NCBI GenBank assembly: GCA_963691655.1 | Contig: OY829328.1 | Span: 34,181,890-34,245,889 of the forward strand | Reading direction: 5' to 3' | DNA: 64,000 nt | From: Toxonevra muliebris | Taxonomy: Eukaryota; Arthropoda; Insecta; Diptera; Pallopteridae | Part shown: piece by piece, positions 21,547-34,157 of the stretch | Layout of the letters: each line of letters begins with the position of its first letter | Position numbering within the stretch: the first letter of the stretch is position 1 | Program-made: the position numbers and the translations under genes | Notes under the pieces: model-generated | The model's database searches: none | What the model was told of the DNA's origin: nothing | The model's input: the letters and a program-made list of their open reading frames with translations, nothing else

Positions 21547-23455
21547 CAAAGATATCTTGATTACTTTTGCATTTGAGTGTTCAGTGACTTATTACACTAT
21601 ACAACACTGTTTTTTACCGATGCTCTACTTTCGTTTCGAAAGTCTTTTCAAAAAGGCAATTAAATTATCTTAATTGAAATTATTTAAGAGATTATTTGAT
21701 TCTCTGTTCCATTTTTGTCAAAAGTTATAGAGATTCAAAGTTGAAATTCTGACCAAAAAAAAGGTATTTTTTTCAACTAACCTATTTTTTTGAAATTATT
21801 AAGTGCTGTAAACGAACAAGCCCATCGCTGATTTTTTCATGAATCGATAGCGTAAATTCTTGCGCAAAATTTAAGTACTCAACGATAGGTTTCAGAACTC
21901 TAGTTTGGGAGCTAGAAACAAAAAACAACAATTTCATTAATTTTATTGCATAACATTGGTTTTAGTTAAAGAATTAATTTTTAAGAAGAATTCAGTAGTG
22001 TTCACATTCTGTCTGTTGTGTGTTTTGGGATTGGTGCCTCTAATGGCCATCCAACAATAATCGGCTAGCATTTCCTCATTCTATAAACCTTGATTTTATG
22101 TCTTTTCCGTTCCGTTCACCCTGTTCATCATTCACTTCACCCAAGTTTTGTGAAAAAAGTTCGGATGAGAATGGAGGGAACACAAAAAAGCTTGGAAATC
22201 TTTCCAAGAAATGGATGAAGGTTTTCAAATTTGGAGATAAGTACTGCTATTTTTTTCATTTTGTTGTATAGTGTTATTTTATGGAATATATTGTCCTTTT
22301 ATATCCGTCTTTTGGTTTTTTCACAAGAATCTGTATTTGTAACCTTTCAAAGAGAATCCAGAGAGAGCTAATATGTTCCAAAGAAAATTTTACTATAAAT
22401 CACTGAACACTAGAAACCTATAATTTAGGTCTGATATAAAAAATTCAAATTTATTTAAATTATGAAAATGGTCTATTCCCAAATAAACTGCGTTCTTCAT
22501 ATAATTTTCGTTACCTCAATTGACTAAGAATTTCCATATATCTCTTACTCTAACTGCAACAATTAAAAAAAAAAAACTATATGGCTATCAATAACTCTAC
22601 ATTTAATTAATTAGTGTTATTATAAAGTGCTTCATGTTTTTAATTATTTAAAAACAAAACTTCTAAACCCATCGCACTTAAATTTTTTTCATAATTTTTA
22701 ACTAAGTTGTTACCCTTGAAATTAGCGTCCATCATTTTCAATTACCTTTCTGAGTACTACACACTCACTGCATGCATATACCCTATACTTTTTTTAATAC
22801 CCACACATACAATAAAATTTTCTGCTGGGTAGATTAACTTTTGTTTTTACTCTAAAATTACAATTAGCAATTTCGCACCTGTTAATTCATTAAATATGTA
22901 TGTATGTATATGAGGAGATGTGTTTACATTTTAATGTTTTATAAACGTATATGCGTACAGAAAAAGGAAGTTATTTTTTTGCCCTTCGTTTCTTTCCTAA
23001 CTAAGAAAAAAAATTAAACTACAAACAGCAACAAAACACACCAAATAGCTGAAGAAGAACTTAAATGAGGAAAAAGAAATCCTAGTTAAAACCTCATAAT
23101 ATTATATACTGAACTGAGTGTGTACGTTTGTACCTGCATTGAAGAGTTTTTGCCTAATGACTTAATGAATGGCGTATCTTACTGAAGTTGTTGTTGTACT
23201 ACTTATGCTTAGTGTATTGTTAAGTAAGTATGTATATGTATGAGCCAAAAGTCTTAGTGTATAAGCGCCTGCCTGCAGATAGGCAACGAGTAAAACAACT
23301 ACTCCCCGGTAGTACTAAACAACGAAAACGGAAGCGTTGGGTAAAAGCACTTTGAGGTTAACACCAAACCATTTCCGACCACGAACTCAAACGACCAAAT
23401 GACGTCAACTACATTCAGCATAAGCTCTTTAAAATACAAAGAGCCAAACATACAG
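21547..23455. other. No gene recognised
   Basis: AT-rich sequence without identifiable elements. Spans 22865-23250 are rich in ATGTATGTA-type simple sequence. Confidence 0.5.
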
Positions 23456-23459
23456 AGCT

Positions 23460-23522
23460 CAATAGAGAGAAGGAGAGTGAGAGAGGTGGAGAGAGATAAA
23501 GGGAGAGAGAGAGAGAGAGGGA
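23460..23522. repeat. Imperfect (GA)n tract
   Basis: Purine-rich GAGAGA simple sequence interrupted by AAGG and GTGG. It accounts for an Arg/Glu-rich open frame here. Confidence 0.9.
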
Positions 23523-23676
23523 GCGATACCAAGAGGATGAAACAGAAAAAATATGGTATAAGATACTTATGTAAAATTGTTCACTAATACTTTTCCTCAG
23601 TCATATTATTTCCATTGCTTGTTGTTGCTTTTTGTGGTTTTAAGACTCTTATTGCTTTATTTGGTGTTGCTGGCAT

Positions 23677-23992
23677 TATAATTACCTGGGATGGAAACCG
23701 GTTTCACACCAAACAAATTTTGAGCCAAACCATATGTAAATTGAGTGACTCGACCCGAACCATGAATCTAACCAATTCCATATATCGAGCAATGGTCACC
23801 CACATCAGTGAAACCTTTGCAGTATAATATCAAATTTGACGCTGCAAGATTTTTGAGCCAAAACCAAACTAGAGGTTTAATTGTGCGGAAGAACCAGTTT
23901 TTGAACCAAGCCAGAGGTTCAGAGAAACCGTGAACCGCTAAACCGAACCATACTGCAAAGTTTTTTGGTTCACATTCATGATAATTACGTGA
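23677..23992. mobile_element. Candidate degenerate inverted-repeat element
   Basis: TATAATTACCTGGGATGGAA near 23678 is similar to the reverse complement of 23968-23990 (GTAATTATCATGAATGTGAA). The interior carries many AACCGAACC / GAGCCAAACC words that read as scattered subterminal repeats. The inverted match is imperfect and no target duplication was confirmed. Confidence 0.4.
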
Positions 23993-23999
23993 CCCTTGA

Positions 24000-25568
24000 A
24001 ATTCAATAGTGCTTGAATATATTAACATTTTGTATAAACGCGTTAAAATCATCTTGCGGCTACGTTAGATGACGTTGTTTGGTCAACATTTCAAGCAACC
24101 ATACACACACAAGCAAAAACAGACAGAAACTATCAAAACTAACTATTCAGAATGTAAAATTTTATCTGCTACTACCACAGCAACCTCCACCATGATAAAA
24201 TGCTTTGGGGAATAACTAATAGAAATTTATTATATCTGTGGGTTTTATACTCAAAGTACATGAAAATGTAAAAATGTAGAAAAATTGTACATTTTAAATA
24301 TTTGGACAAATTTTAACCAGAAATGCTTTTTAACCTAAAATTAGTATATAAAAATATTTTAAATATTCCTCGCTTATAACAAAGTCTATGTAATAAATTC
24401 TATTAGAAAGTTTGCCACGCGAGACTTGTTCCTATGATAAGGGATATTAACTGGCAGAACTCGTGAAACCTGGAAAAAAAAATATATATCGCGAAACTAG
24501 TCAATTTGGTAAGCGCAGGAAGGAGCTAAAAGCAACCAATAAAAACCGGAAGCGATTGCATCTCAATCAACCCATGGATATTTTAAGTTACATTTGACGA
24601 TGAGAATCGATGAGAATGTTTTCACTTGTATCAAAAGTTTACTCGCAACGTGTTGCAATTGTTCTTTCTGTCGTTTTGCATTTGATAAATTTAAATTTCA
24701 ATGCATTAAAAAACTAAATTTTTTTCTGAGTATTAACGAAGTATTTTGGAAAAAACAAAGCGATATGTGGTTTTGGAGTCTATAAAACAGTATACAACCG
24801 CGAAAACTATATAGATACGATTGTTAGTGTTACCCTATGTTCTGCTGGAAATTATGGGTGTAAAAAATTACCGTTACCATTTTAAAAATACATGTTGCGA
24901 AACACCAAAATAAGTGAACCAATAAAAAAAAATGAATCACACATTTACACATTTTAAAATGGATATTTCATTGAGTGGAACAAATTTCAAATTTCAAAAA
25001 AAAATTTCAAAATTTACAACCGTGCTTTTAATTTTCATCTGAAATATAAATAGGTGAAGCTGGGATATTGTGGACCACGGGGAATTGCGAACCAGCGTCA
25101 AATTTTTTTTCCTAGTAGTGGTTGACAGCTGCAAATAACTGTCACCAGTTTGCCTCATGTTAAGCTCATTTTTCCTTCAGTACTCGACCTGTGTACACGC
25201 ACTGTTATCTCGCTTCAATAGCAAATAGAAATGTGATAGTTCGATAATTTTTTTTTTCACATTGTGTTTCATTAAATTTGACCACATTTTTCGAGAACCA
25301 ACTCAAGTAAATATGTTCAAATCTTACCAGAGATCATTTGGCACATTATATATTTTTCACTGACTAGAGCCAAATTACAGAAAATTTCTTTTGATGCTAT
25401 TTACAGTAAATATGTTTTTAATTATTTGCTTGAAAATTTCTGCCATTACAAGTAAAAACAAAATTTTTTTCGATTTGAATTCCAAATCAAATTGCCGCAG
25501 ATAACACACTTGACATCAGATTTCAATTAGCAGTATTTGTAAATCCAACGCTTTCTTGTAGGTTTTTA
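24000..25568. other. No gene recognised
   Basis: AT-rich non-coding DNA. I saw no usable reading frame, RNA gene or clear inverted repeat. Confidence 0.5.
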
Positions 25569-25572
25569 TTAA

Positions 25573-25784
25573 CTTTAGGAAGGCAATATTTTTATTGTCC
25601 AGGTAAATTGCATCATTGCTAGGCAGAAAAAATAAAATCACTTATTTACTTTAATAAAAAACTTAAAAAAAAATCATTTTATTCATTACTATAATTTTAA
25701 TGCATTGTTTTTGGTATTAAATGCAGTTAACGGTGTTTTTATCAAGTAGAGGGGTAACTGCTCACCCCTGTTGCCTTCCTAAGG
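25573..25784. mobile_element. 0.2-kb TTAA-flanked miniature element, copy 1
   Basis: TTAA at 25569-25572 and 25785-25788 flank an element whose left end CTTTAGGAAGGCAATA pairs with the right end TGTTGCCTTCCTAAGG. The interior matches copy 2 at 50473-50664 in the opposite orientation, including ACATTGTTT/GCATTGTTT, AATGCAGTTAA and the GGGGTAACTG...CCTGTTGCC end region. TTAA targets and ends starting with C are typical of piggyBac-type transposons. Without a transposase, assignment to that superfamily is inference. Confidence 0.75.
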
Positions 25785-25788
25785 TTAA

Positions 25789-27312
25789 TGAAATTCGTAA
25801 GAAACCTGTTTTATACCCTATTAAATTGAGTGATACCATCTTGCATCAAAATACCGAAAGAGTTAATCTAGGGTTCGTTAGTTTTTCAAATCTAACAGCA
25901 GGGTTAAAATACACAAATTTTAAAAATTTTTGGAACCAATTTTTTCCCATCCCTCTATTATTCTCTTTGTTATCAGAATCATGCGACAGAATAAGAATCA
26001 AAACAACATATTCTTTTGAATTTTTAACAATTTAAATTTTGTTCCTATGTAACTATCAATATTTTCGCTCACTCTCCCTCTCTTTGTCTTTAGTGGTACA
26101 TAAATATTAATGTCCAATGAGAACTTATTACCAAAAATTAGGCTCTTGATTCTTGCTTCGTCTTCTATTTCTGATTATTTTGTTAGTTACTTCTGTCTGT
26201 CTACTTCTTCAACTATTTATTTTTTTCTAAAAATAATCGATTTTAAAGAAAACAACAAAAGTTTCTAAATTTCTCTATCCAACATTCATGGAAAAAACTT
26301 AACTTTAATATAATTAAAATGAGCATGACAGAATTTCACTGAAATAATATTCAACTCAATTTAAAATCAGCGCCATACAACTTCAAGCGTATTAATGTCT
26401 TTTCTAAAAAGAGAGAAGAAGGGAGAAAAATCGACACACACGTAGAAAGAGGATCACATTTCTTTTTTGTCGGGTCTCATTTTTCACACAAGTGCAAATC
26501 CATTTTTATTTACTATATAATTTCAACAAAATTACAAAATAACACCAACAACTCAATCAATTTAATGGCAACGAAATGAGATTTTGATGCTGTACGTTTT
26601 CCTTTCGTTTTTTTTTTTTTTTTTTTGTTTTGTGCAGCTTAGGAAATGGCTTCATAAAAATGATTGTTATACTTTCTTGGGATAAAATCGAGAGCTAATG
26701 AAGAAAAGTGGACATTTGGATTACATTAATGTTTTGAGAGAAGGCAGGATAACCGGCCGTCCTGCATGACGACAACGACATTGGTTGATGATGTTATGGA
26801 CACCGGATCCTAGTGTCAATACTGAGTGAGCAGAAAAAAAGGCTATAAAATGAAAATGCCATAGTGAAAGCCTCATTGACAATTTGGGATTTGTTGTATG
26901 TATGTGCGAATGTATAAACGCTAACTCGCACCAGATACTCCGCCTGGGCACTTGAGTGTCCGAACAACGACTAGTCGACTTGTATCTATACAATTCAGCA
27001 CTAATATTTAATAATGTAATTTTGTTGTTATTGTTGTTGTTACTGATGCTGTACATTATGTGTATGTATATACTTAAATAAATAAGCGCAGCGTTAAACC
27101 AACAACAACATGAAAAAATATAAAAACAACGGCAACAAAAAATGGAATGAAGTAAAATTGGTATTAAAAGTGATTTCGTGCAAACCACGTTCGCGAAAGA
27201 ATTTTTTTGTAAATCGCATTGGCTTTTCCTTTTTTATTTAATTTGTTTTTTTTTTTTCTGTTGTTTTGTAAATTGCTAGCTGCTCCACTGTTGCTCTCTC
27301 GTACTTGCTGCT
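25789..27312. other. No gene recognised
   Basis: AT-rich DNA with a T run at about 26611-26628. A 155-codon minus-strand open frame at 26721-27188 is rich in Asn/Tyr/Ser/His and contains a TTG-repeat-encoded Asn run. I judge it random. Confidence 0.5.
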
Positions 27313-27315
27313 TAA

Positions 27316-27974
27316 TGGTATAAACACAACCAAAGCAGCCGACCTCAGCTTCAACAACAAACACATCGAATTTTATAAACTTGCAAATAGAAAAGTTTCC
27401 GAGACTAACTGGCGCCTCAACGACGCTACACTAGGTTCTAATCAAATTCTCTCAACTTTAGAATGTTTTCTCTTTTATGAGATAGGAAACATAGCCATTT
27501 TTTCACAAAAAAAAGTCAAGTGCTGCTAAGATTTAATACGAAAACATATGTGGTCGATTCACAAGTTGTCATATCCTCTTAGTTGTCATAAATTCTCTCC
27601 TTTTTCATATAAAATTATACGCCATTATAATAATAGGACCATATATGATAGCTTGTGAATCGGACAATGAATTTCTTTGGAATCTTGTTTTGTTTCTTGA
27701 TTCTTTTGATGATTTTGACGATTTTGCACAAATAAACAAAGTAAATAATTTTAATTTATACAAAAATTGTTTAAAATTATAGAATATTGAATTGTTCCTT
27801 TTATTATTTGACAATTGACAACATAAATAAAAAACGAAATGAGTTGTAAAAACAATAATCAAATCCCACTGCTTTTGTTTTTCTTTTACGCTAGAGGTTG
27901 ACGCTTTTATTGCGTTTATTCTCTCAGATGAAGTTGGCTGTTAGAGGTCGGCTGCTTTGGTTATGTTTATACCA
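27316..27974. mobile_element. TAA-flanked element with near-perfect 31-bp inverted repeats
   Basis: The left end at 27316-27346 (starts TGGTATAAACACAACC) and the right end at 27944-27974 are inverted copies differing at one of 31 positions. Both are flanked by TAA (27313-27315 and 27975-27977), a 3-bp duplication of the kind PIF/Harbinger elements make. The interior has no transposase and carries another miniature element at 27551-27666. The near-identity of the ends suggests a recent insertion. Confidence 0.85.
27551..27666. mobile_element. 116-bp miniature element with 3-bp target duplication, copy 1 (nested)
   Basis: Ends TGGTCGATTCACAAG and CTTGTGAATCGGACA are inverted copies. They are flanked by ATG at 27548-27550 and 27667-27669. 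A related copy with its own AAT duplication is at 33099-33216. It is nested inside the TAA-flanked element. Non-coding. Confidence 0.8.
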
Positions 27975-27977
27975 TAA

Positions 27978-29070
27978 TAGGTGTGTGTGCGTGTATGTAT
28001 TCAAATTGAAAGCGCAAGATGAGGGAAAGAGCATGCGCGAAGCAAACATACAATAGTCGACAGCATAAGCATTGAGAGCCTAATCAAATTAATGGAATCC
28101 TTTTTTCACTTTCACTCTACACATTTTTTGATTCCGTTATTCAACAAGCGTTTTATTTTTCTTTTTACTTTTTTGCTCTGCTTTTTTTATTTAGCTGGTT
28201 TAGCAATAAAGTTGTTACCACAAAAGGAAATTGTTTTTTGGTAACTTTGTATGTACATATAATTCCCTTAGTATACCACAGTGACACAGTGTGTTTGCTC
28301 TCAACAAAATATTGTTATTAATTTTATTATAGTCATTTTATTTGCAATTTCCTCTTTTTCTCTTCATTTTATAGACTCCCAAAATGATGTTAGCAAGGTA
28401 GATTACCATCTAAAATATAGTAATCCACATGTGTATGAAGTTTATTAACTTAACCATATCTGTGGTGGGCTTTAAAACAATCTTTGAAATTAAAAACTAA
28501 ATGAAAAGCTAGGTTTAAACCCGGCCGAACTCTAAAAAAAAAACACTCATATAGTTAAAATTACCAATTTTTTTTTTTTTTTAGAAAAAAACACAATATA
28601 TACGTAGAAATTAAAATACTTCACAATAAGCATAAATTGAACCTTTCAGTCGTTCTTGTATTTGTATTCAGTTTAACATAGATCGCGGTCGTTGGTCAAG
28701 AAAACTTAAAAACATTGACATATGTTCAGAAGCATTGTACAACAGGAGCTGAAAATGTATAACACCAACTGGGACTACAAAAAAACGCTGTAAACCGAAT
28801 CCAATGGAAGAGTCTTGCTATTGTGAAAAATTATTATTACCCTAATAGTCGCTTGATTTTTGATTGATTTTTATCAAAAATAAATTGTGCGGTCGACGTT
28901 TTTCGAAACCCGAAGAAACTGTTGGCACATTCAAAATACATTTTTGGAGGTAGCCCAATAGGAATGGAAAAAAAGCTATGAGAATTAGTTGAAGCGTACT
29001 GATATTCATGGAGAATGTATTGAAAAATAGTAAACCCGTTTTTGCAAAACAAATTTGATTTTTTTTATTA
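27978..29070. other. No gene recognised
   Basis: AT-rich DNA. Two overlapping minus-strand open frames at 28837-29099 just before the RTE relic show no family signature. Confidence 0.5.
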
Positions 29071-29613
29071 TTGAAATATAAAGCCACCTTTGACAGCACG
29101 ATTAGGTATCACTTACATGCCGCAATGTCGAATTTTGGGAGCTCTTTAGATTTGGCACTAACTGAAATTATAAGCGTGGTGAAAATAGGAAGTGACTTTT
29201 CAGCAACGTTTGATGCCACACGAGGCTTCAGATATGGCGAAAACATCTGCATTCCCATTGTATCAGCATTATCTTTTACAAGAGTATCATCTAGAACCAG
29301 CCTTGAAATCTCAAGCAAAGAATAGCTATTGCAAAAAGGTGATACTGCGGACTCGATAATTAAGCAATTGGGAAGCAGAGCCATTTCTTGATAGACGAAA
29401 ATAGTGTACACTAAACCCTTAATCCTTTCGCTTTCATGTATGATGAGCAATGAGAAGAAGTTACTTCGGAAGAAAATGCTGTACGTCGACACTAATCTCC
29501 GTTGAAAAAACCTGATACAGAAGAACTTGACTGGCTATACTAACTAGTACCAGCGCGGAACTAACAAAGGCGGCCAATACCGATAGTTGGTTGTAGTACC
29601 AACTAAGTAAGTA
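29071..29613 (+). mobile_element. RTE LINE relic with internal deletions and (TAAG)n end
   Basis: Plus-strand relic of the same RTE family as at 5.3 kb. Recognisable reverse transcriptase blocks are FDSTIRYHL-HAAMSNFG (29086-29145), KIGSDFSATFDATRGFRYGE (about 29190-29250) and, in another frame, IIFYKSII (about 29268-29292). It then jumps past the YADD box to the equivalent of SLEIKRRI (29302 on), and further on to the C-terminal end. The 3' end CCGATAGTTGGTTGTAGTACCAACTAAGTAAGTAA (29580-29614; bases split here only for description) mirrors the end of the first copy. Several frameshifts and stops are present, so it is a dead, internally deleted copy. Confidence 0.8.
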
Positions 29614-29699
29614 ACATTTTCAAACTCCACAACTATCCTCCTGAAAATATTGTAAAAGTATACAACATATTCTGTTCATAAATCATATGAGTAGCGCCG

Positions 29700-30784
29700 A
29701 TTATCACATGAGCCGTTGCGTGCAAAAGTGGTGTAAGTCATTTTTTTTATAATTTGAGTTTTCACCACCAGGCAATAACTTTAACCTCATTCCGTTTTGT
29801 GCGAAAGTTTTGTAAGTCTAGGTTCAACTGTTTGCCGGTAGATGGCAGAAGAATGTTGAATGCTAGAACGGAATGGCGATAGTGTTATGTGCAAAAGTGG
29901 TGTAAGTTCTCGAAATGCGTGGTAAAATATGATAGCGGGAACCAAAACAAGCAGCATTTAACCAACAGGGAAAGGCTGTGAATTAGCTGCGAATTAAATG
30001 GTTGCGTTTTGAAAATGACAATCCTGACACCATATTTTATTAGGAAAAACTTAGTGAATTTGAAGAATTTTCAGAGCTTACACTAAAAAAAACAACTCAA
30101 ATCCTAACAAAATTTTTATAAAATACAGTAACTTCGTTTGTTGACGTCCCCAGGAGCAGTAACAGTAGCAAAGAAGAGTGACATGATGGACTGACTCCCT
30201 TATATTCGTCCAATTCATCACCCATTTTTCCTTAACTTAAAAACATCTAAAGACGAAATGATAGAAAAAGTGAGACCCTTAGACAAGTAGCAAATGAATA
30301 GTTTACTTACTATAAAAATTTGATTTGTATTTTCTATAGTTTAGTATTTACTTTACTTTACCTACTTACAAAAATTGAATTTAATATTGTTTGGAGTTTA
30401 CAAATAATTTTAAAAATGTTTTTATTATATTTTGAATAAAAAATTCTATAACAAAAGCTACTTTTATTACAAAACTTGCGATCCCCTAAAATGCGTCCGT
30501 CAAATATTTGGTGTAAGTTATATTATACAACTTCAATTAACAAACATATTGCCTGCAAAAGTGGTGTAAGTCATTTTCAGCGTACATAAAAGATATATTT
30601 CAGTACATACTCAAGTAAAAACAAGGATTATTAGATGAACATGTATCTTATAAAGCTGCTTGTGAAGTGGGAAAAATAATTTTACAATTACTTTATTTTT
30701 TACAACACTTCTACTAAACTAATGTATTGCTCAAAATCGAATTTTATGACTTACACCACTTTTGCACGCAACAGCTCACATAAA
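29700..30784. mobile_element. Composite element built from an iterated 20-bp motif (copy B)
   Basis: The motif GTGCAAAAGTGGTGTAAGTC occurs at 29720-29739, with near copies at 29799-29818, 29889-29908 and 30553-30572, and in inverted form at 30748-30767. The outermost ends extend the inverted match to TGAGCCGTTGCG on the left and CGCAACAGCTCA on the right. The part 30553-30767 has the same length and end structure as the whole small element at 15180-15395, while 29720-29845 matches that element's left half, so this is a larger or compound relative. No open frame with family features lies inside. Target duplication is uncertain. Confidence 0.7.
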
Positions 30785-33095
30785 TCAAAAGAACGAAATG
30801 TAAAGAGATTGGGCAAACTCATAAGCAACATCTCTAAAATAGCTCTTAAAGGAAATCGTTTGAAATGGAAACGACTTCAACGGTCTAAGAACACCTAGAG
30901 TGGAATGGTGCATGTTGAACTGAAAAATAACAATGCCACCGGTGAATACTCGGAACTATCACAAAGCGATTATGAAATAAAAATCTTTATAATCATGACC
31001 AGGTCTGGAGATTTTCATTCTGTCAGTATAGATGTTGTTTAAAAATGTTAATGTTTTAATTGTTGCCCAATAAGGAAATCGCCATTGCGACTAAATACAT
31101 ATGTAGACTGGTTATAAAAGCATGCTTACAAATGAGATTATAATTGAATCAAGAAGCTCTGAAGTAGTATTCCTTTAGGAAAACATAATGTAATATATGA
31201 GCACACATATTCGTTTAATTTAAATTTATTTGTAATAGCGTAATGTGCTTTTACATATGTTATTAACAAAATGTTAAAAACATTTCCACGTTACATATTC
31301 TGTTTATGATCCACTTTATAAAGTGCATATACTAAGTACGTATAAATTTTTGACCTACTTGGCAAACACACTGACTCTTTTACTTACACACACACTTTCA
31401 CATAAGCACAGTCGATAAAAAAGATAGTGAAAGTCAAGTTCTTAGACTTAACATAATAATAATAAAAGTTAAAGGGAAAGAATAAGAGAAAACAAAAACA
31501 AAACAAAAAACAGCAAACAATGAAAACACATTGCAGCAATTTTACAGGTTTCTCAACAAATAAAACGAGGAAGAGGAGAATCTGTTGCATCTAACAAGTT
31601 GCATGAAACAAGAACACGAGCATGTATTGTATACAGTCAAAGTATGTAGACGTTGTTGTAAAATACTTAAACCCAAAAGTGTATATATATATGTGTATGT
31701 ATGTTGCCTTTTGTATTCAAATGTTTCATTGAAATCTACTCAAAAGGGATTGCTAACCTACTACATAATGTGTGTTTGAGTATAATGAAACTGCAGCAAG
31801 CAGTAGAAGAAGCAGGAGATGGTGCCGGCGTTGGCTTGTGGCAAATAGCAATAGATGTTAAGGTTAGTTAGTTTGTGTTTTTATCTACCCCATGAACCGC
31901 CCCCTTCTTCCCCCTCCCCCCGCCATTGTCGTCATTTTGATTTCTAAAGAATTGCAAGTAAAGCTGTGCACACACACTAATATATGCATACATGCACACA
32001 GATATCTGCACTTGCACCACATTGTTAATGATGGATTTTCAAAACTTAATTATGTTTCCTTGCTAAAAGTTGTGTGTGTTTTGGAAAAAGAGAGAGCTGC
32101 TGTTATGTGAAAGAAATAAGTATTTAAAGTATTATCGAAAAACATTGTTTTGACACTTTTTGATTAAAAATATGCATACAATTTTATGTTTTACTTTTAT
32201 GTACTAAAAACTGCATAGTGAAAAACTTTTGATCTTTTAATTAGAGTTTATTGTATGTAACTAGAAGAAAACAAGTTGAATGATTACTTTGGTTTATGTA
32301 ACACCCCGGATGCAAGTAATGAATAGCATCACGGAGCGTACAGAAAGCATGCAGATCCTTAAGGCAATTTATAAAGCAATTTTAAGAAAAGATTTTTAGC
32401 TTTATGTGTTTTTGCCTAGCTCTTGTCAAAATACTATACTATGGCTATAGTTATTGGAAATTGGAAAACTTTACTTAGATTGCGGCCATAAATAATATGA
32501 GTATTAATTAAGAGTAAGTGGTTGTAAATTGGTGTAAAAATTTAAAAAGCAGGAAAGCAAATTATTAAATTTCAATTTCATTGCAGTAACTTGTTAGTGT
32601 TTAATGGTAGAACTGGAGTAGTGAATAATTCATAAAATCAAATATAGAAATAAAAATACATAGAACTTAAAACACTCGAGTGCGCGTTAATAGATTTTCC
32701 AAAAAGAGCATTTAACCAATTAATTAAATAAAAATAAACAAAGTACTTGGCCAGTCCCCATTGAAAAATGAGACAGCCGGATATGACGGAAATACATAAA
32801 ACACTAATAATGGCTATCAGAAATCCACGAAATTAGTTCCTTTAGCTAATAAGATGGAATGAGAAAAAAGTTTTTTGGTTTTTCGATGGTGTTCGGTCAA
32901 AATAAATGCAACAACTGTAAAAAATTTACGATAAAAAATCGCTCAGCCGGGGAGTCATGCGTTAATATCAGGCGGTTTCAGTATACGTTTGAAGTTGAAT
33001 ACCAGTATTAAATCAGTTTAAGACCAAATTTCCTTAGCAATTAATTTCGATGTTTCTGATAGTCAGCTCTTTTAACGTGGCCTTCACTTAAAAAT
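30785..33095. other. No gene recognised
   Basis: AT-rich DNA with a pyrimidine-rich patch (about 31900-31925). Nothing with coding or RNA gene features. Confidence 0.5.
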
Positions 33096-33098
33096 AAT

Positions 33099-33216
33099 TG
33101 GTCAATTCACAAGCCGTCTTATACGGCATCGTATCCTTTCATTTGTTATAAATTCTTTAATTTTTCTTGCAAAATTGTACGACGATATGTTTATATGGCA
33201 GCTTCTGAATTGGCCA
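33099..33216. mobile_element. 118-bp miniature element with 3-bp target duplication, copy 2
   Basis: Ends TGGTCAATTCACAAGC and GCTTCTGAATTGGCCA form the inverted repeat. They are flanked by AAT at 33096-33098 and 33217-33219. The interior (GTATCCTTTCATTTGTTATA, TGCAAAATTGTACGACGAT) matches copy 1 at 27551-27666. Confidence 0.8.
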
Positions 33217-33279
33217 AATATTTCATAACCTCGTCGCATGTAGGTAAAACTGTTCTAGCAATTTATTTTGAAAAACGTA

Positions 33280-34157
33280 TACGCAAAGAAAAAATTCGTT
33301 TTTCAGAACAAAATTTTCACTAAACGAACTTCGTTCATGGAATGTTTTCATGATGAACGAGCATTTATTTATCATAAACGACTGTATTCGGTTGCCATGA
33401 ACGAAGATTTATTCATCATAAACGGTTCAATTCTTTCATAATAACCGAAAAACGTTTTCCACAAACTTTTCTATTCGGTTGCAATGAACGAACATTTATT
33501 CACCATAAACGGTTCAATTCTTTTAAGATGAACTAAAAACGTTTGTAATAAAATGCAATATTTCCCTGAAAAATATAAAAAAGAAAGCAAAAACCATTTT
33601 TATATGTACATTGGCATTTTATTGTGGTTTTTGTTTAAATAAAATTTTCTGATTAAAAACTAGAAAAATTTATGAAATTTACATAAAATTATATTATTAC
33701 AATTTTTGTATTATTTTTTACTTATAAATCACACACTTTTATTTGTTTTTTATATACACCACGCACTTTTTAATAGACAAAAATAAATGTGATGAAATAA
33801 TTTCAATGCACAATTAAAATTCTTCAATAATGCGTTGACAAATATTAAATCCCGTTATGTTGTTGTGTGGAGTTTGAATGTAAGCGTCGCTGCTGCTTCT
33901 TTTTGCGACGAGAGCGAGATGAGAGAAAAACGAAAATAAAAAGAAAAGAGAGTTGTGGACTTTCGTTTAGCGGAAACGTTTTTTCCATTTGCCATTTATC
34001 GTGAACGAATTTTCGTTCATCATAAAATGGTTAATCTTTTGCAGAAAACGGCTTTGGTTACTGCAAACACGGAAACGTTCCTCAGAAACGTTTTTGTTCA
34101 GCGTAAAAGTAATATATTCTCCACAAACGGGCGATAAACGTTTTTTTTCTTTGCGTG
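33280..34157. mobile_element. TA-flanked inverted-repeat element with 87-bp internal repeats
   Basis: TACGCAAAGAAAAAATTCG at the left pairs with the reverse complement of the right end (CACGCAAAGAAAAAAAACG). TA sits outside both ends (33278-33279 and 34158-34159). Inside the left half a unit beginning TCGGTTGCMATGAACGAA is repeated at 33389 and 33476 (period 87). Related words TTTATTCATCATAAACG also appear at 33355 and, reorganised, at about 34002. Such subterminal repeats are common in non-autonomous DNA transposons. No transposase is seen. Confidence 0.7.

Noticed and set aside
25721..26035. 104-codon plus-strand open frame
   Set aside because: Overlaps the right end of the TTAA element and AT-rich flank; no recognisable domain.
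26721..27188. 155-codon minus-strand open frame
   Set aside because: Low-complexity composition with an Asn run from TTG repeats, no family signature and no coding-like GC rise.
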